Source: Apibacter mensalis
Lineage (GTDB): Bacteria > Bacteroidota > Bacteroidia > Flavobacteriales > Weeksellaceae
Length of the DNA stretch: 64,000 nt
Assembly (NCBI RefSeq): GCF_001418685.1
Contig: NZ_LIVM01000001.1
Coordinates: 124,001 to 188,000, forward strand
Direction: 5' to 3'
In this document: one piece after another, positions 20,097 through 29,529 of the stretch
How positions within the stretch are numbered: the stretch's first letter is position 1
Layout of the letters: the number at the start of each line of letters is the position of its first letter
The notes under the pieces: model-generated
What the model was told of the DNA's origin: nothing
Database searches by the model: none
Seen by the model: the letters and a program-made list of their open reading frames with translations, nothing else
Program-made: the position numbers and the translations under genes

Positions 20097-21122
20097 TTAA
20101 AATAATTCTGATTGATCACCCAGCATTTTTATTTTACCTAAATGCTTATAGGCTTTTTCTGTTACTTCTCTTCCTCTGGGTGTACGCATAAGATAGCCTT
20201 CTTGTATTAAAAAAGGTTCATACACTTCTTCCAATGTTCCCGGATTTTCCCCTACAGCAGTTGCTATGGTCGTTAATCCTACAGGTCCACCTTTAAATTT
20301 TTCAATAATGGTGCTTAAGATTTTATTATCCATTTCATCCAGTCCATGTTTGTCTACTTTCAATGCTTCCAAACCGATTTCTGAAATGGTAACATCAATT
20401 TTTCCATTACCTTTAATTTGTGCAAAATCTCGAATTCTTCTTAGCAAAGCATTCGCGATTCGCGGAGTTCCTCTGCTTCGAGATGCTATTTCTATTGCTG
20501 CCTGTTGTTCTATCGGCATATTCATAATGCGTGAACTTCTTTCCACAATAGTGCTTAATAATTCGGTATGGTAGTATTCAAATCTGAAGTTAATTCCGAA
20601 GCGCGCTCTAAGAGGTGCTGTTAATAATCCTGAACGGGTCGTTGCTCCAATTAATGTAAAAGGGTTTAGATTAATTTGTACGGATCTTGCATTGGGTCCA
20701 CTTTCAATCATAATGTCTATTTTATAATCTTCCATTGCTGAATACAAATATTCTTCAACTATCGGAGAAAGCCTATGGATTTCATCAATAAACAGGACAT
20801 CATTTTCTTCTAATCCGGTTAACAATCCCGCCAGATCGCCCGGTTTATCTAAAACCGGTCCTGAGGTAATTTTTATTCCAACATTTAATTCATTTGCGAT
20901 AATATTAGCTAAAGTAGTTTTACCCAAACCGGGAGGACCATGTAATAAAACATGATCTAAAGATTCACGTCTTAGCATGGCAGCCTTAACAAAAATTTCC
21001 AAATTAGTCATAATATGAGATTGTCCTACAAATTCATGAAAATTTTTAGGACGTACCTGCTCTTCCTGAGCAATATCTTCTTTTGAATATTTATTTTTAT
21101 CCGGATTCAATAAATCTGACAT
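20097..21122 (-). CDS. ruvB: Holliday junction branch migration helicase RuvB
   Basis: A 341-residue AAA+ motor of normal length. Walker A is [12 protein letters not shown], Walker [10 protein letters not shown], the sensor 1 region GATTRSGLL, with the C-terminal winged-helix ending KIKMLG. RuvB drives branch migration with RuvA. The N-terminus [11 protein letters not shown] is typical. The downstream SMR gene follows immediately. Confidence 0.97.
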   Translation of the reverse strand: MSDLLNPDKNKYSKEDIAQEEQVRPKNFHEFVGQSHIMTNLEIFVKAAMLRRESLDHVLLHGPPGLGKTTLANIIANELNVGIKITSGPVLDKPGDLAGLLTGLEENDVLFIDEIHRLSPIVEEYLYSAMEDYKIDIMIESGPNARSVQINLNPFTLIGATTRSGLLTAPLRARFGINFRFEYYHTELLSTIVERSSRIMNMPIEQQAAIEIASRSRGTPRIANALLRRIRDFAQIKGNGKIDVTISEIGLEALKVDKHGLDEMDNKILSTIIEKFKGGPVGLTTIATAVGENPGTLEEVYEPFLIQEGYLMRTPRGREVTEKAYKHLGKIKMLGDQSELF

Positions 21123-21269
21123 TCTGTAAATTTAAAACATCTGAAGAAATTTAAAAAGCAAACAAGATTAAAAATAATCAATTCGGTCCTTTTTAACATC
21201 ACTTTTGCCACTCTTAAGCTAAATAAAATGGATGATTTACACAGTTTAAAAGTACCGATTTAGATGTAG

Positions 21270-21568
21270 TATAAGCTAAAAGTTGGTAATGTCGTAAACG
21301 ATGGTGTATGGATTCCTCAACATCTAATTTATTAACATTTGTATTTTATTTATGAATATCTTACTATGATACTGGAAAAATTATATGGTCATTACTAGGT
21401 ATGGAACATCCAACAACCATTAAATTAATTAAATCAGGATTGGGAGAGTGGATCCCAGTAATTCCAAAAAGTCCACGTAGATTAAGTTTTAATAGTAAAA
21501 TCGCAGGGCGATTAAGGAATCACAGTGATATGAAACAATTTTCCTTAGATTCTTTTTTTATATTTTAA
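21270..21568 (+). pseudogene. Broken coding remnant, unidentified (possible toxin-domain fragment)
   Basis: Two short plus-strand pieces look protein-like. 21270-21335 reads KVGNVVNDGVWIPQHL; a second frame (about 21356-21568, ATG at 21401) reads YYDTGKIIWSLLGMEHPTT, then GLGEWIPVIPKSPRR and GRLRNHSDMKQFS. Neither forms a full gene. The VN-G-VWIP start followed by YYDTG is loosely like C-terminal nuclease domains of polymorphic toxins, but I do not recognise the family with confidence. The rest of 21123-21790 is AT-rich and empty. It lies exactly where nuoN would be expected after nuoM. Confidence 0.4.
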
Positions 21569-21790
21569 CCAACTTCATTTAGTATGATATTTTATGGGTA
21601 GAAAGATTTCTGACTATATACTATTTTTTATCAAATATTGTCTTTCGGTTGTATATTTTTTAATGAAAAAAATTTTTATTAATTCATTAAGTGGATTTAG
21701 TTTAATTTTTTTTTCTAATATTTTGAATAAAATAGGATATATACTATTCTATTAGGACCTAATAATATCTGTTATAATTGATAATGTAAT

Positions 21791-23263
21791 TTATTTAACT
21801 AAAAGAGATATCACTTGTTGTGCTGTTTGAGAAGATAATGACAATAAGGGCTGAGGATAGATTCCACAAACTATAATTAATACTGTTATTACGATCAATC
21901 CTAATTTAGTCTGTAAACAAATATCCTTTTGACCTTCTAAAAATTCTCTATTTCCTTTGCCAAACATAGACATTCCATACATTTTAGTAACATAAACCGC
22001 ACATAATATTAGGGTTAATCCGGCAATAATTGCTCCCCATATACTTAAAGTAAAGATACTCTTCAATAAAAGAAATTCACCGATAAAAGCATTGGTTAAC
22101 GGCACCGCCATAGTACCAACGGATATAATCATGAATAAAACTGCTAAGAAAGGAGCTTTAGTTGCTAATCCTCCCATTTTGCTTAAATCTTTGGTACCAA
22201 ACTTTTTAATTAATATATCCGCAACATAAAATAGTCCTACTACGTTAACTCCATGTGCCAACATTTGAATAGAGGCTCCTTCTATCCCTGTTATGTCAAC
22301 ACCGCAATGCTTGGAAACTAGTGCACTTGCAAAAATACCGGCAGCTATCAATCCTACATGTGCCATCGAAGAAAATGCGATAAGCCGTTTGATATCTTTT
22401 TGAACGATAGCGATTAAAGAGGCATATACGATTCCAATTATAGATAAAATCAAAGCTATGGAACCGGATGTCCCTCCTACTGCCTCAGGTGAGAGAGGTA
22501 ATAAATACCTTATTATTCCAAACACACCCATTTTAAGCATGATACCGGATAATAACATGGATCCTTGGGTAGGTGCCATAGTATAGGTATCTGCCTGCCA
22601 AGTGTGGAAAGGAAATATAGGTAATTTGATTGCAAAGGCCAGAAAAAACATCCAAAAAATAAACGTTTGTGCTTGTGAAGAAATTTTAACTGAATATAAT
22701 GCATTTAAATCAAATGCACCAGCTTGTAAATAAATATATATTAATGCTACAAGCATAAATAAAGACCCAAAAAAAGTGTAAATAAAAAATTTATAGTTTA
22801 TTTTCAATTTGTTTTCACCTGTACCAAAAATTCCACATATAAACCATATCGGAATTAAAGTTACTTCCCAAAATATATAAAACATCAAACCATCTAAGGA
22901 AGTGAAAATTCCTAGTAATCCAAATTGCATTAAAAGAATTAGGGCATAAAAGCTGGAAGGACGTTTATCTTTTAAAGATGAATATATTATAATTGGCGTT
23001 AATATATTGGTTAATAAAAGCATCAATAGGGTTAAGCCGTCAACTCCGAAATGTAACGTAGACTTAATCGGTGAGAAATACAGTTCTTTTCCGAATTCAA
23101 ATTGAAATCCCGAATCTGCTTTGAAATTATACCAAATTATAGCGGTTAATACCAATTCGGATATTGCAATTATAAAAGCTAAATATTTTGAAACATTCCC
23201 TCTTAAGGTAAATAATAAGCCCGATCCTATGATTGGTAAAAGTAGTACTGCTAATGTTAACAT
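21791..23263 (-). CDS. nuoM: NADH-quinone oxidoreductase subunit M
   Basis: A 490-residue proton-pumping antiporter-like subunit with about 14 helices. Key motifs are WEVTLIPIWF with the functional glutamate, LPIFPFHTWQADTYTMAPT and MAHVGLIAAG. It is the last nuo gene here; nuoN is not downstream, where a 668-nt gene-poor stretch precedes ruvB. 26 nt separate it from nuoL. Confidence 0.96.
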   Translation of the reverse strand: MLTLAVLLLPIIGSGLLFTLRGNVSKYLAFIIAISELVLTAIIWYNFKADSGFQFEFGKELYFSPIKSTLHFGVDGLTLLMLLLTNILTPIIIYSSLKDKRPSSFYALILLMQFGLLGIFTSLDGLMFYIFWEVTLIPIWFICGIFGTGENKLKINYKFFIYTFFGSLFMLVALIYIYLQAGAFDLNALYSVKISSQAQTFIFWMFFLAFAIKLPIFPFHTWQADTYTMAPTQGSMLLSGIMLKMGVFGIIRYLLPLSPEAVGGTSGSIALILSIIGIVYASLIAIVQKDIKRLIAFSSMAHVGLIAAGIFASALVSKHCGVDITGIEGASIQMLAHGVNVVGLFYVADILIKKFGTKDLSKMGGLATKAPFLAVLFMIISVGTMAVPLTNAFIGEFLLLKSIFTLSIWGAIIAGLTLILCAVYVTKMYGMSMFGKGNREFLEGQKDICLQTKLGLIVITVLIIVCGIYPQPLLSLSSQTAQQVISLLVK

Positions 23264-23289
23264 TATATCTTTTTACTTTTTGTATTTAA

Positions 23290-25182
23290 TTAATGACTTA
23301 ATAATTCTGCAACTAATAATAGAATGAATATACCCAAGGACATTGCAAGAACATAATATTCTACGTTACCGTTTTGTATCAATCTAAGAACGCTTCCACA
23401 TCCTTTAACAGTTTTTGCAATTCCTTCTACAATTCCGTTTATTATATATTTATCAACTGTATTTTTCAAAAATTTTCCTAAGTTTAAAATCGGATTTACA
23501 ATGGCTTCATTATAGAATTCATTGATATAGGCTGCATGTGCTGAAAATTTTTCCCACCCGCTCATATTTTCTATCATATTTGCATGCACTTTTCTAGTAA
23601 CATATTTATTGTAACTAACTGTGGCAACTACAGCAATAACAGCTAAAGTTATTCCTAATAACATCATTTCGGTTCCAAATGAAGGTTCTTGATGTACAGG
23701 TAAACCTACATAAATGGGGTGTAACCAGTGTGCTAACTTTTGAGATATGCCTTCTCCTAAATAATGTGGCAGGTTTAATCCACCTCCTACTAGGGTTAAT
23801 AAGGCTAAAATTAGTAAAGGAATAGTCATAATTGCAGGGCTTTCATGTAGATGTTTTCTTTGTTCCTCTGTACCTTTGAAATCTCCGAAAAAGGTGAGAA
23901 ATAGTAAACGGAACATATAAATACATGTTAAGGCTGCGGAGAATAAAGTTAAGCCCCAAATAATTTTATTTTTAGTCCATAATGTCACTAAAATTTCATC
24001 TTTTGAAAACATTCCTGCTAATGGCGGTATTCCGCAAATAGCCAAAGTTCCAATTAAGAAAGTCCAATAGGTAACCGGGATTTTTTTTCTTAGTCCTCCC
24101 ATGTAACGCATATCTTGTTCTCCACTCATAGCATGAATCACACTTCCTGCTCCTAAGAATAATAATGCTTTAAAGAATGCATGAGTGATTACATGGAATA
24201 AAGCGGTAGTATAGGCTTCTGCTCCTAAGGCGGTAAACATGAGGCCTAGCTGTGAAACGGTTGAATACGCCAACACCTTCTTTATATCATTCTGCCTTAA
24301 GCCGATGAATGCTGCAAGTATAGAAGTGGCTAAACCGATATACATGATAAAGTCTAAAGTAATCGGCACCAAATTGTAAATGGCATTGGATCTGATTATC
24401 ATGTAAATACCTGCAGTAACCATGGTAGCGGCATGTATTAATGCAGAAACCGGTGTAGGTCCTGCCATAGCATCCGGTAACCAAGTATATAAAGGTATTT
24501 GAGCAGATTTTCCCATGGCTCCTACAAAAAGAAATACGGTAGCGGTTATTAATATAGGATCATTTAAATGGAATAAATAGGCTTTTGCTGCTATGTCAGA
24601 ATACTCCACACTTCCAAAATAATAAAACAAAATAAATATTCCTATTAACAGGCCTAAGTCTCCTATCCTATTCATTATAAATGCTTTTCTGGCTGCATAA
24701 CCATATTCTTTATTAGTGTACCAGAAGCCGATAAGTAAATACGAACAGAATCCTACTCCTTCCCATCCTATAAATAATATTAGGAAATTGCTTCCCATTA
24801 CTAATAAGAGCATGGAAAATATAAAAAGATTTAAATAGGAAAAGAATTTATAAAAGCCTTCATCTTCATTCATATATCCGATAGAATATAAATGAATTAA
24901 GGATCCTATTCCTGTTACAATCATCATCATCACCAAGGATAATTGATCTATTTGAAAGGAAAAATTTACTTTTAAATTATCTACTTCAAACCAGTTAAAG
25001 AAAGATGCTTTTACAGGTTCTGTAAAGTTGTTGAATAAATACACGGATAGGAAAAAAGGTACCCAAACAGCTAGATTAGCTACTGTCCCTATAATCGTTT
25101 TAGACATTTTATTTCCAAAGGTTCCACAAATAATAAATCCAATAAGTGGTAAAATTGGTATTAAATATATGATATTTTCCAT
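23290..25182 (-). CDS. nuoL: NADH-quinone oxidoreductase subunit L
   Basis: A 630-residue antiporter-like subunit, the distal proton pump of complex I. GWEGVGFCSYLLIGFWY holds the channel glutamate; LPDAMAGPTPVSALIHAATMV is the conserved helix 7-8 region; and a long amphipathic lateral helix near the C-terminus is followed by a last membrane segment. 3 nt from nuoK, so translation is probably coupled. Confidence 0.96.
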   Translation of the reverse strand: MENIIYLIPILPLIGFIICGTFGNKMSKTIIGTVANLAVWVPFFLSVYLFNNFTEPVKASFFNWFEVDNLKVNFSFQIDQLSLVMMMIVTGIGSLIHLYSIGYMNEDEGFYKFFSYLNLFIFSMLLLVMGSNFLILFIGWEGVGFCSYLLIGFWYTNKEYGYAARKAFIMNRIGDLGLLIGIFILFYYFGSVEYSDIAAKAYLFHLNDPILITATVFLFVGAMGKSAQIPLYTWLPDAMAGPTPVSALIHAATMVTAGIYMIIRSNAIYNLVPITLDFIMYIGLATSILAAFIGLRQNDIKKVLAYSTVSQLGLMFTALGAEAYTTALFHVITHAFFKALLFLGAGSVIHAMSGEQDMRYMGGLRKKIPVTYWTFLIGTLAICGIPPLAGMFSKDEILVTLWTKNKIIWGLTLFSAALTCIYMFRLLFLTFFGDFKGTEEQRKHLHESPAIMTIPLLILALLTLVGGGLNLPHYLGEGISQKLAHWLHPIYVGLPVHQEPSFGTEMMLLGITLAVIAVVATVSYNKYVTRKVHANMIENMSGWEKFSAHAAYINEFYNEAIVNPILNLGKFLKNTVDKYIINGIVEGIAKTVKGCGSVLRLIQNGNVEYYVLAMSLGIFILLLVAELLSH

Positions 25183-25185
25183 TTC

Positions 25186-25509
25186 TTATCCCTTTAATCT
25201 ATTAAATAAGCTAACGTCTACAGATCGAGTATTTCTATACATCATGGTGATGATGGCTAACCCTACAGCAACCTCTGCTGCCGCTACAACCATAATAAAA
25301 AATACTAATATTTGTCCATCTGCATCTCCTTTGTAGGTAGAAAAAGCTGTTAACAATAAGTTAACTGAATTTAACATCAACTCTACACATCCTAAAATTA
25401 TGATTGCATTTCTTCTTACTAATACTCCTGTAACTCCAATACAAAATAGTAATGCGGATAAGTATATAAAATAATCTATCGGTATACTTTGTAATAAACT
25501 ATTAACCAT
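25186..25509 (-). CDS. nuoK: NADH-quinone oxidoreductase subunit K
   Basis: A 107-residue three-helix subunit, with the two conserved membrane glutamates in [11 protein letters not shown] and [11 protein letters not shown] that form part of the proton path. Length is normal. It sits between nuoJ and nuoL in standard order. Confidence 0.96.
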   Translation of the reverse strand: MVNSLLQSIPIDYFIYLSALLFCIGVTGVLVRRNAIIILGCVELMLNSVNLLLTAFSTYKGDADGQILVFFIMVVAAAEVAVGLAIITMMYRNTRSVDVSLFNRLKG

Positions 25510-25542
25510 TTCTTTTTTATTTCAAGAAAATAAATATTTTTT

Positions 25543-26037
25543 TTATAAATCTCTTTTCCCTATCATAACTGCACCAACTAATGCTCCTAAAAATAGAATC
25601 CCAGCTAGTTCGAAGGGCAATACGTACTGACTAAATAATAAGTGACCTAAGTTTTTAGTTAACCCGATTTGACTATCCGGATTGTTAGGAAAATCTATTT
25701 GTTGATATCCTTTTAATGCTCCGACAAAGCCAACGAATACTAATCCTCCGCATACGGTTGCCAAAATTCGAAAGGCACTTCCTTTCAAAGGTTCGTCTTT
25801 TTCTTTCAAATTTAACATCATAAGAACATAAAGGAATAATACCATAATGGCTCCAGAGTAAACTATAATTTGGACTACACTTAAAAATTGAGCATTTAAC
25901 ATTATATATAAACCTGATATGGAAAAAAAGGTTATGATTAATGAAATGATGCTGTACATAGGATTTTTACTGAATACAACAAATAATGCACTCACAATTG
26001 CACATGTAGATACTAAATAAAACAAAATTGCTTCCAT
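25543..26037 (-). CDS. nuoJ: NADH-quinone oxidoreductase subunit J
   Basis: A 164-residue membrane subunit with five helices. VQIIVYSGAIMVLFLYVLMM is the conserved helix 3 region involved in proton coupling. The C-terminus ends in a short basic GKRDL. It starts 5 nt after the nuoI stop. Confidence 0.95.
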   Translation of the reverse strand: MEAILFYLVSTCAIVSALFVVFSKNPMYSIISLIITFFSISGLYIMLNAQFLSVVQIIVYSGAIMVLFLYVLMMLNLKEKDEPLKGSAFRILATVCGGLVFVGFVGALKGYQQIDFPNNPDSQIGLTKNLGHLLFSQYVLPFELAGILFLGALVGAVMIGKRDL

Positions 26038-26042
26038 ACTTA

Positions 26043-26585
26043 TTATTTTTCTACCGTATATTTTTTTATTTGCCTTTGTGAAACGTCTATCCTACTGTCC
26101 ATGCTTTCTACAAGCTTATCTTTTCTATATATAAATTCATTTCGTAAATGTTCCGGCATTACTAAACGATCGGTAAGAAATATAGCTTCTTTAGGACATG
26201 CTTCTTCGCACATTCCGCAAAATATGCATCGCAACATGTTGATTTCATATTTTTCCGCATATTTTTCTTCTCTATATAGGTCCTCTTCTCCTCGCTTTCT
26301 TTCAGCGGCAACCATGGTGATGGCTTCTGCAGGACAAGCTAATGCACATAATCCACATGCTGTACATCGTTCTCTACCTTCATCGTCTCTTTTAAGTACA
26401 TGCCGTCCTCTATAAACGGGACTGAATTCCCTCTTCTTTTCTGGATAGGAAGTGGTAACCGGTTTTTTAAAAAAATGACTGAAAGTAATTTTCAAACCGC
26501 CTAAAATTGCAGGTATATATATCTTTTCCTTTAAGGTCATTTCTTTGTTTGAAATTATCTTAGATTTATTGGTAAGCCTCTGCAT
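26043..26585 (-). CDS. nuoI: NADH-quinone oxidoreductase subunit I, 2x[4Fe-4S]
   Basis: A 180-residue peripheral ferredoxin-type subunit that passes electrons toward quinone. Two four-cysteine motifs, CTACGLCALACP and CIFCGMCEEACP, bind clusters N6a and N6b. The long frame reaches back to 26690 inside nuoH, but ATG at 26585 gives the family N-terminus (QRLTNKSKIISNKEMTL) and avoids a 70-nt overlap. Confidence 0.95.
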   Translation of the reverse strand: MQRLTNKSKIISNKEMTLKEKIYIPAILGGLKITFSHFFKKPVTTSYPEKKREFSPVYRGRHVLKRDDEGRERCTACGLCALACPAEAITMVAAERKRGEEDLYREEKYAEKYEINMLRCIFCGMCEEACPKEAIFLTDRLVMPEHLRNEFIYRKDKLVESMDSRIDVSQRQIKKYTVEK

Positions 26586-26620
26586 AAATTTAATATCTTT
26601 CTTTACTTTTTTCTTTATTT

Positions 26621-27670
26621 TTAGCTGAATACTACAGCGGTTGCAGTTATTAATAAATTGAGTATGGACAAGGGGATCATAACTCTCCAACCTAAACGCA
26701 TCAGCTGATCGTATCTAAATCTCGGTAATGTCCATCTTACCCACATAAAACAGAATATACAAAAGATTATTTTTATTAAAAATACAACTATGCTTATAAT
26801 TCCTATCGCATTTTCTCCCAATGTTCCGTTTTTTGCCAATTCATTCATAAACGGAAAGCTGTAGCCTCCAAAAAACAGGGTACTTATTAAAGCTGAACTA
26901 ATAAACATATTTATATATTCTGCAAATAGGAACGTACCGAATTTCATCGAACCATACTCTGTATGGTACCCTCCTATTAGCTCGGACTCACATTCTGCTA
27001 AGTCAAAAGGTGCTCTGTTTAATTCTGCAAACGAACAGGTAACGAACAATATAAATGCTAAGGGTTGGTAAAATACGTTCCAAGCCATCCCATTGAAGAA
27101 TGAAAATCCGTATAAATTAGAAGCTTGTTGTTCAACCATAGCTCTTAGATCCAGGGTTCCGGTCATCATAATAATTGATAAAAGTGACAATCCCATAGCC
27201 AATTCATATGAAATCATTTGAGAGGAAGCTCTTATTGCTCCTAACAATGAATATTTATTGTTGGATGCCCAACCTCCTAGCATAATTCCATATACCCCTA
27301 TAGATACTATCCCCATAATATACAAAACACCTACATCAATATTTGCTACCTGAACTAAATGAGACTCGCCTGCTATGAATAAAGATTTCCCCCAAGGAAT
27401 TACTGCTCCTGTGCTTAATGCTATAAGCATTAATATCCCCGGTGATATAATAAACAACCATTTTTCTGCATTTTTAGGAACAAAATCTTCTTTAAAAAAA
27501 AGCTTTCCACCATCGCATAAAGGTTGCATTAAACCAAATATTCCTGCTCTGTTGGGTCCTATTCTATCTTGTAAAAAGGCTGCTACTTTTCGTTCCATTA
27601 ATGTTTCATAAGCTGCAGCTCCTAAACATAATACAAATAAAATAACCACCAATACTATTGTAAACCACAT
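26621..27670 (-). CDS. nuoH: NADH-quinone oxidoreductase subunit H
   Basis: A 349-residue membrane subunit that helps form the quinone pocket. Diagnostic stretches are MERKVAAFLQDRIGPNRAG and NRAPFDLAECESELIGGYHT, with eight helices. It follows nuoG after 11 nt. Confidence 0.96.
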   Translation of the reverse strand: MWFTIVLVVILFVLCLGAAAYETLMERKVAAFLQDRIGPNRAGIFGLMQPLCDGGKLFFKEDFVPKNAEKWLFIISPGILMLIALSTGAVIPWGKSLFIAGESHLVQVANIDVGVLYIMGIVSIGVYGIMLGGWASNNKYSLLGAIRASSQMISYELAMGLSLLSIIMMTGTLDLRAMVEQQASNLYGFSFFNGMAWNVFYQPLAFILFVTCSFAELNRAPFDLAECESELIGGYHTEYGSMKFGTFLFAEYINMFISSALISTLFFGGYSFPFMNELAKNGTLGENAIGIISIVVFLIKIIFCIFCFMWVRWTLPRFRYDQLMRLGWRVMIPLSILNLLITATAVVFS

Positions 27671-27681
27671 ATTACTATATT

Positions 27682-28674
27682 TTATTCTAATGTTTTAGCT
27701 TTAAAATTTCCTATTTTATAATGCGGATCATTTTTAGGTAATGGTAATTCGTAATGATTTACCGAAATTACTGAATGATCGCTGATATGGGCTGGACCTT
27801 CTATATTCCAATATTTTAAATCTTTTCTTTCAAATCTACAATCATTACAAATAAATTCTTCCACTTCATTGTATGCATCCTTACGTGCGGTTACCCGTAT
27901 AATGGTATCTCCTTTCATCCATAAAACTGCTCTGCCACTACATTTTTCACAGGTACAAGTAGCATTTACCGGCTCTGTAAACCAAACTCTACTTTTAAAT
28001 CTTGCCGTTCTATCTGTTAAAGCTCCTACCGGACAAACATCAATCATGTTCCCCGAAAAGTCATTTTCAATGGCTTTGCTTAAGTACGTACTTATTTCTG
28101 CATGATCTCCTCTAAATAGTATTCCCTGATTTCTTTGGTCGGTAAGTTGATTAGCCACTAATACACATCTTGCACAAAGAATACATCGATTCATGTTTAA
28201 TTTTATGTACGGACCTAAATCATCGGATTGAAAAGTCCTTCTTGGAAATTCAGATCGGGTTTTTTCTAAACCATGCTCATAGGCTAAATCTTGAAGCTTG
28301 CATTCTCCTGCCTGATCGCATATTGGGCAGTCTAAAGGATGGTTGATCAATAAAAATTCCGTAACTCCTTGTACGGCTTGTATTACTCTTTCTGAAGTAA
28401 GAACTTTTACTTCCATACCATCCATTACATTAGTACGACAAGCCGGAACTAACTTAGGCATAGGTCGAGGATCTTTTTCTGACCCTTTAGTCACTTCTAC
28501 CAAACAGGTGCGGCAACGTCCACCACTTCCTTCCAATTTACTATAATAGCACATGGTGGGCGGAACAGAGGCTCCTCCTATTTGCCGTGCTGCTTCTACA
28601 ATTGGAATCCCTGGATTTACTTCAACAGTAATTCCATCTATTGTTACTTTTATTTTATTGGGTTCTTCGTTCAT
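27682..28674 (-). CDS. nuoG: NADH-quinone oxidoreductase subunit G, short form
   Basis: A 330-residue iron-sulfur subunit. The N-terminal 2Fe-2S domain (CYYSKLEGSGGRCRTC), the His-Cys cluster region (HPLDCPICDQAGEC), the CILCARC motif and a CTCEKC pair are present. The large molybdopterin-like domain of E. coli NuoG is absent. To my knowledge flavobacterial NuoG is usually this short, so I read it as lineage-typical rather than truncated. Confidence 0.92.
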   Translation of the reverse strand: MNEEPNKIKVTIDGITVEVNPGIPIVEAARQIGGASVPPTMCYYSKLEGSGGRCRTCLVEVTKGSEKDPRPMPKLVPACRTNVMDGMEVKVLTSERVIQAVQGVTEFLLINHPLDCPICDQAGECKLQDLAYEHGLEKTRSEFPRRTFQSDDLGPYIKLNMNRCILCARCVLVANQLTDQRNQGILFRGDHAEISTYLSKAIENDFSGNMIDVCPVGALTDRTARFKSRVWFTEPVNATCTCEKCSGRAVLWMKGDTIIRVTARKDAYNEVEEFICNDCRFERKDLKYWNIEGPAHISDHSVISVNHYELPLPKNDPHYKIGNFKAKTLE

Positions 28675-28698
28675 TAGATTTTTATATAACTTAGTGCA

Positions 28699-29529
28699 TT
28701 AAAAATGCCAACTGAATCCGAATGTATAATTCCATTGGAGATACAAAATGTTTTGAGAAGCTTTATCTGAGCTATTGGAAGTTGTTCTAATATCCGGCAT
28801 GGATATCAGTCCTTCTTTTAATTCCGTTCTCAGGAAAAAAAGATTCCAGAATAGTAATTCTGCTCCTACTTTTGCATCTAATCCCCATCCTGCTAAATGA
28901 AACTTATCATGTCTTTCATGGTTCATAATAGTTGCATTGGTTTTTGGAATAAGCAATCCTAAACCTCCCCCTGCTATACTATTAAATTTAAAAAAACCGG
29001 AGTTTATGAAATTATGGTAATATTCTAATTCAGCATTCAGGTAATTTAGACCATCCGTGTGTTCTAAATGTAAAAAATCATCATTTAAATAAATGTATTC
29101 CCCATCTACAATTGCATTTTCAAATCCGGGAGTATTTATTGTTCCCGTTGATTTAACCCATTGTCCGGGTCTAACTACGTATTTCATATGATCCATACCT
29201 AAAGAAACTGCCCAATTATCTTTGAAGAAATAACCGATTCTATAGTTTACTTGCGGTATAGTTACTCTGGTTGGGTCTAAAAAATCATGAAAGTTCCACC
29301 CAATCGGCTTATCGTCACCTTTTACTCCATGTAGGGTAAAATTATAATCATTTCCTGTAAAATGGACGGACGACCTTCCATAATAAGCTCGGTTCCACCC
29401 CCAGTAGGCATATACTTCGCCTTTTCTGTGAGCTTTTCTTTTGTTTTTTTCTTGTTCTTGGGCATCTGATGCACCCACTGCAAATATTGCCAATAAAAAC
29501 AATAAATTACTTTTGTTAAATAGTTGCAT
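28699..29529 (-). CDS. Outer-membrane-barrel-like protein inside the nuo operon
   Basis: A 276-residue secreted protein of unknown function. Residues 1-23 form a signal peptide ending near GASDAQ. The mature part alternates aromatic and polar residues (YAYWGWNRAYYG, YLQWNYTFGFSWHF). It ends in an aromatic Phe, as outer-membrane beta-barrels do. It overlaps the nuoF end by 14 nt and precedes nuoG by 24 nt, so it is translated with complex I genes. It is not a complex I subunit in any system I know. A structural or regulatory reason for the placement is not visible. Confidence 0.8.
   Translation of the reverse strand: MQLFNKSNLLFLLAIFAVGASDAQEQEKNKRKAHRKGEVYAYWGWNRAYYGRSSVHFTGNDYNFTLHGVKGDDKPIGWNFHDFLDPTRVTIPQVNYRIGYFFKDNWAVSLGMDHMKYVVRPGQWVKSTGTINTPGFENAIVDGEYIYLNDDFLHLEHTDGLNYLNAELEYYHNFINSGFFKFNSIAGGGLGLLIPKTNATIMNHERHDKFHLAGWGLDAKVGAELLFWNLFFLRTELKEGLISMPDIRTTSNSSDKASQNILYLQWNYTFGFSWHF

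Noticed and set aside
27682-28674. NuoG as a truncated pseudogene
   Set aside because: All cluster ligands are present and short NuoG is usual in Flavobacteriia as far as I know.
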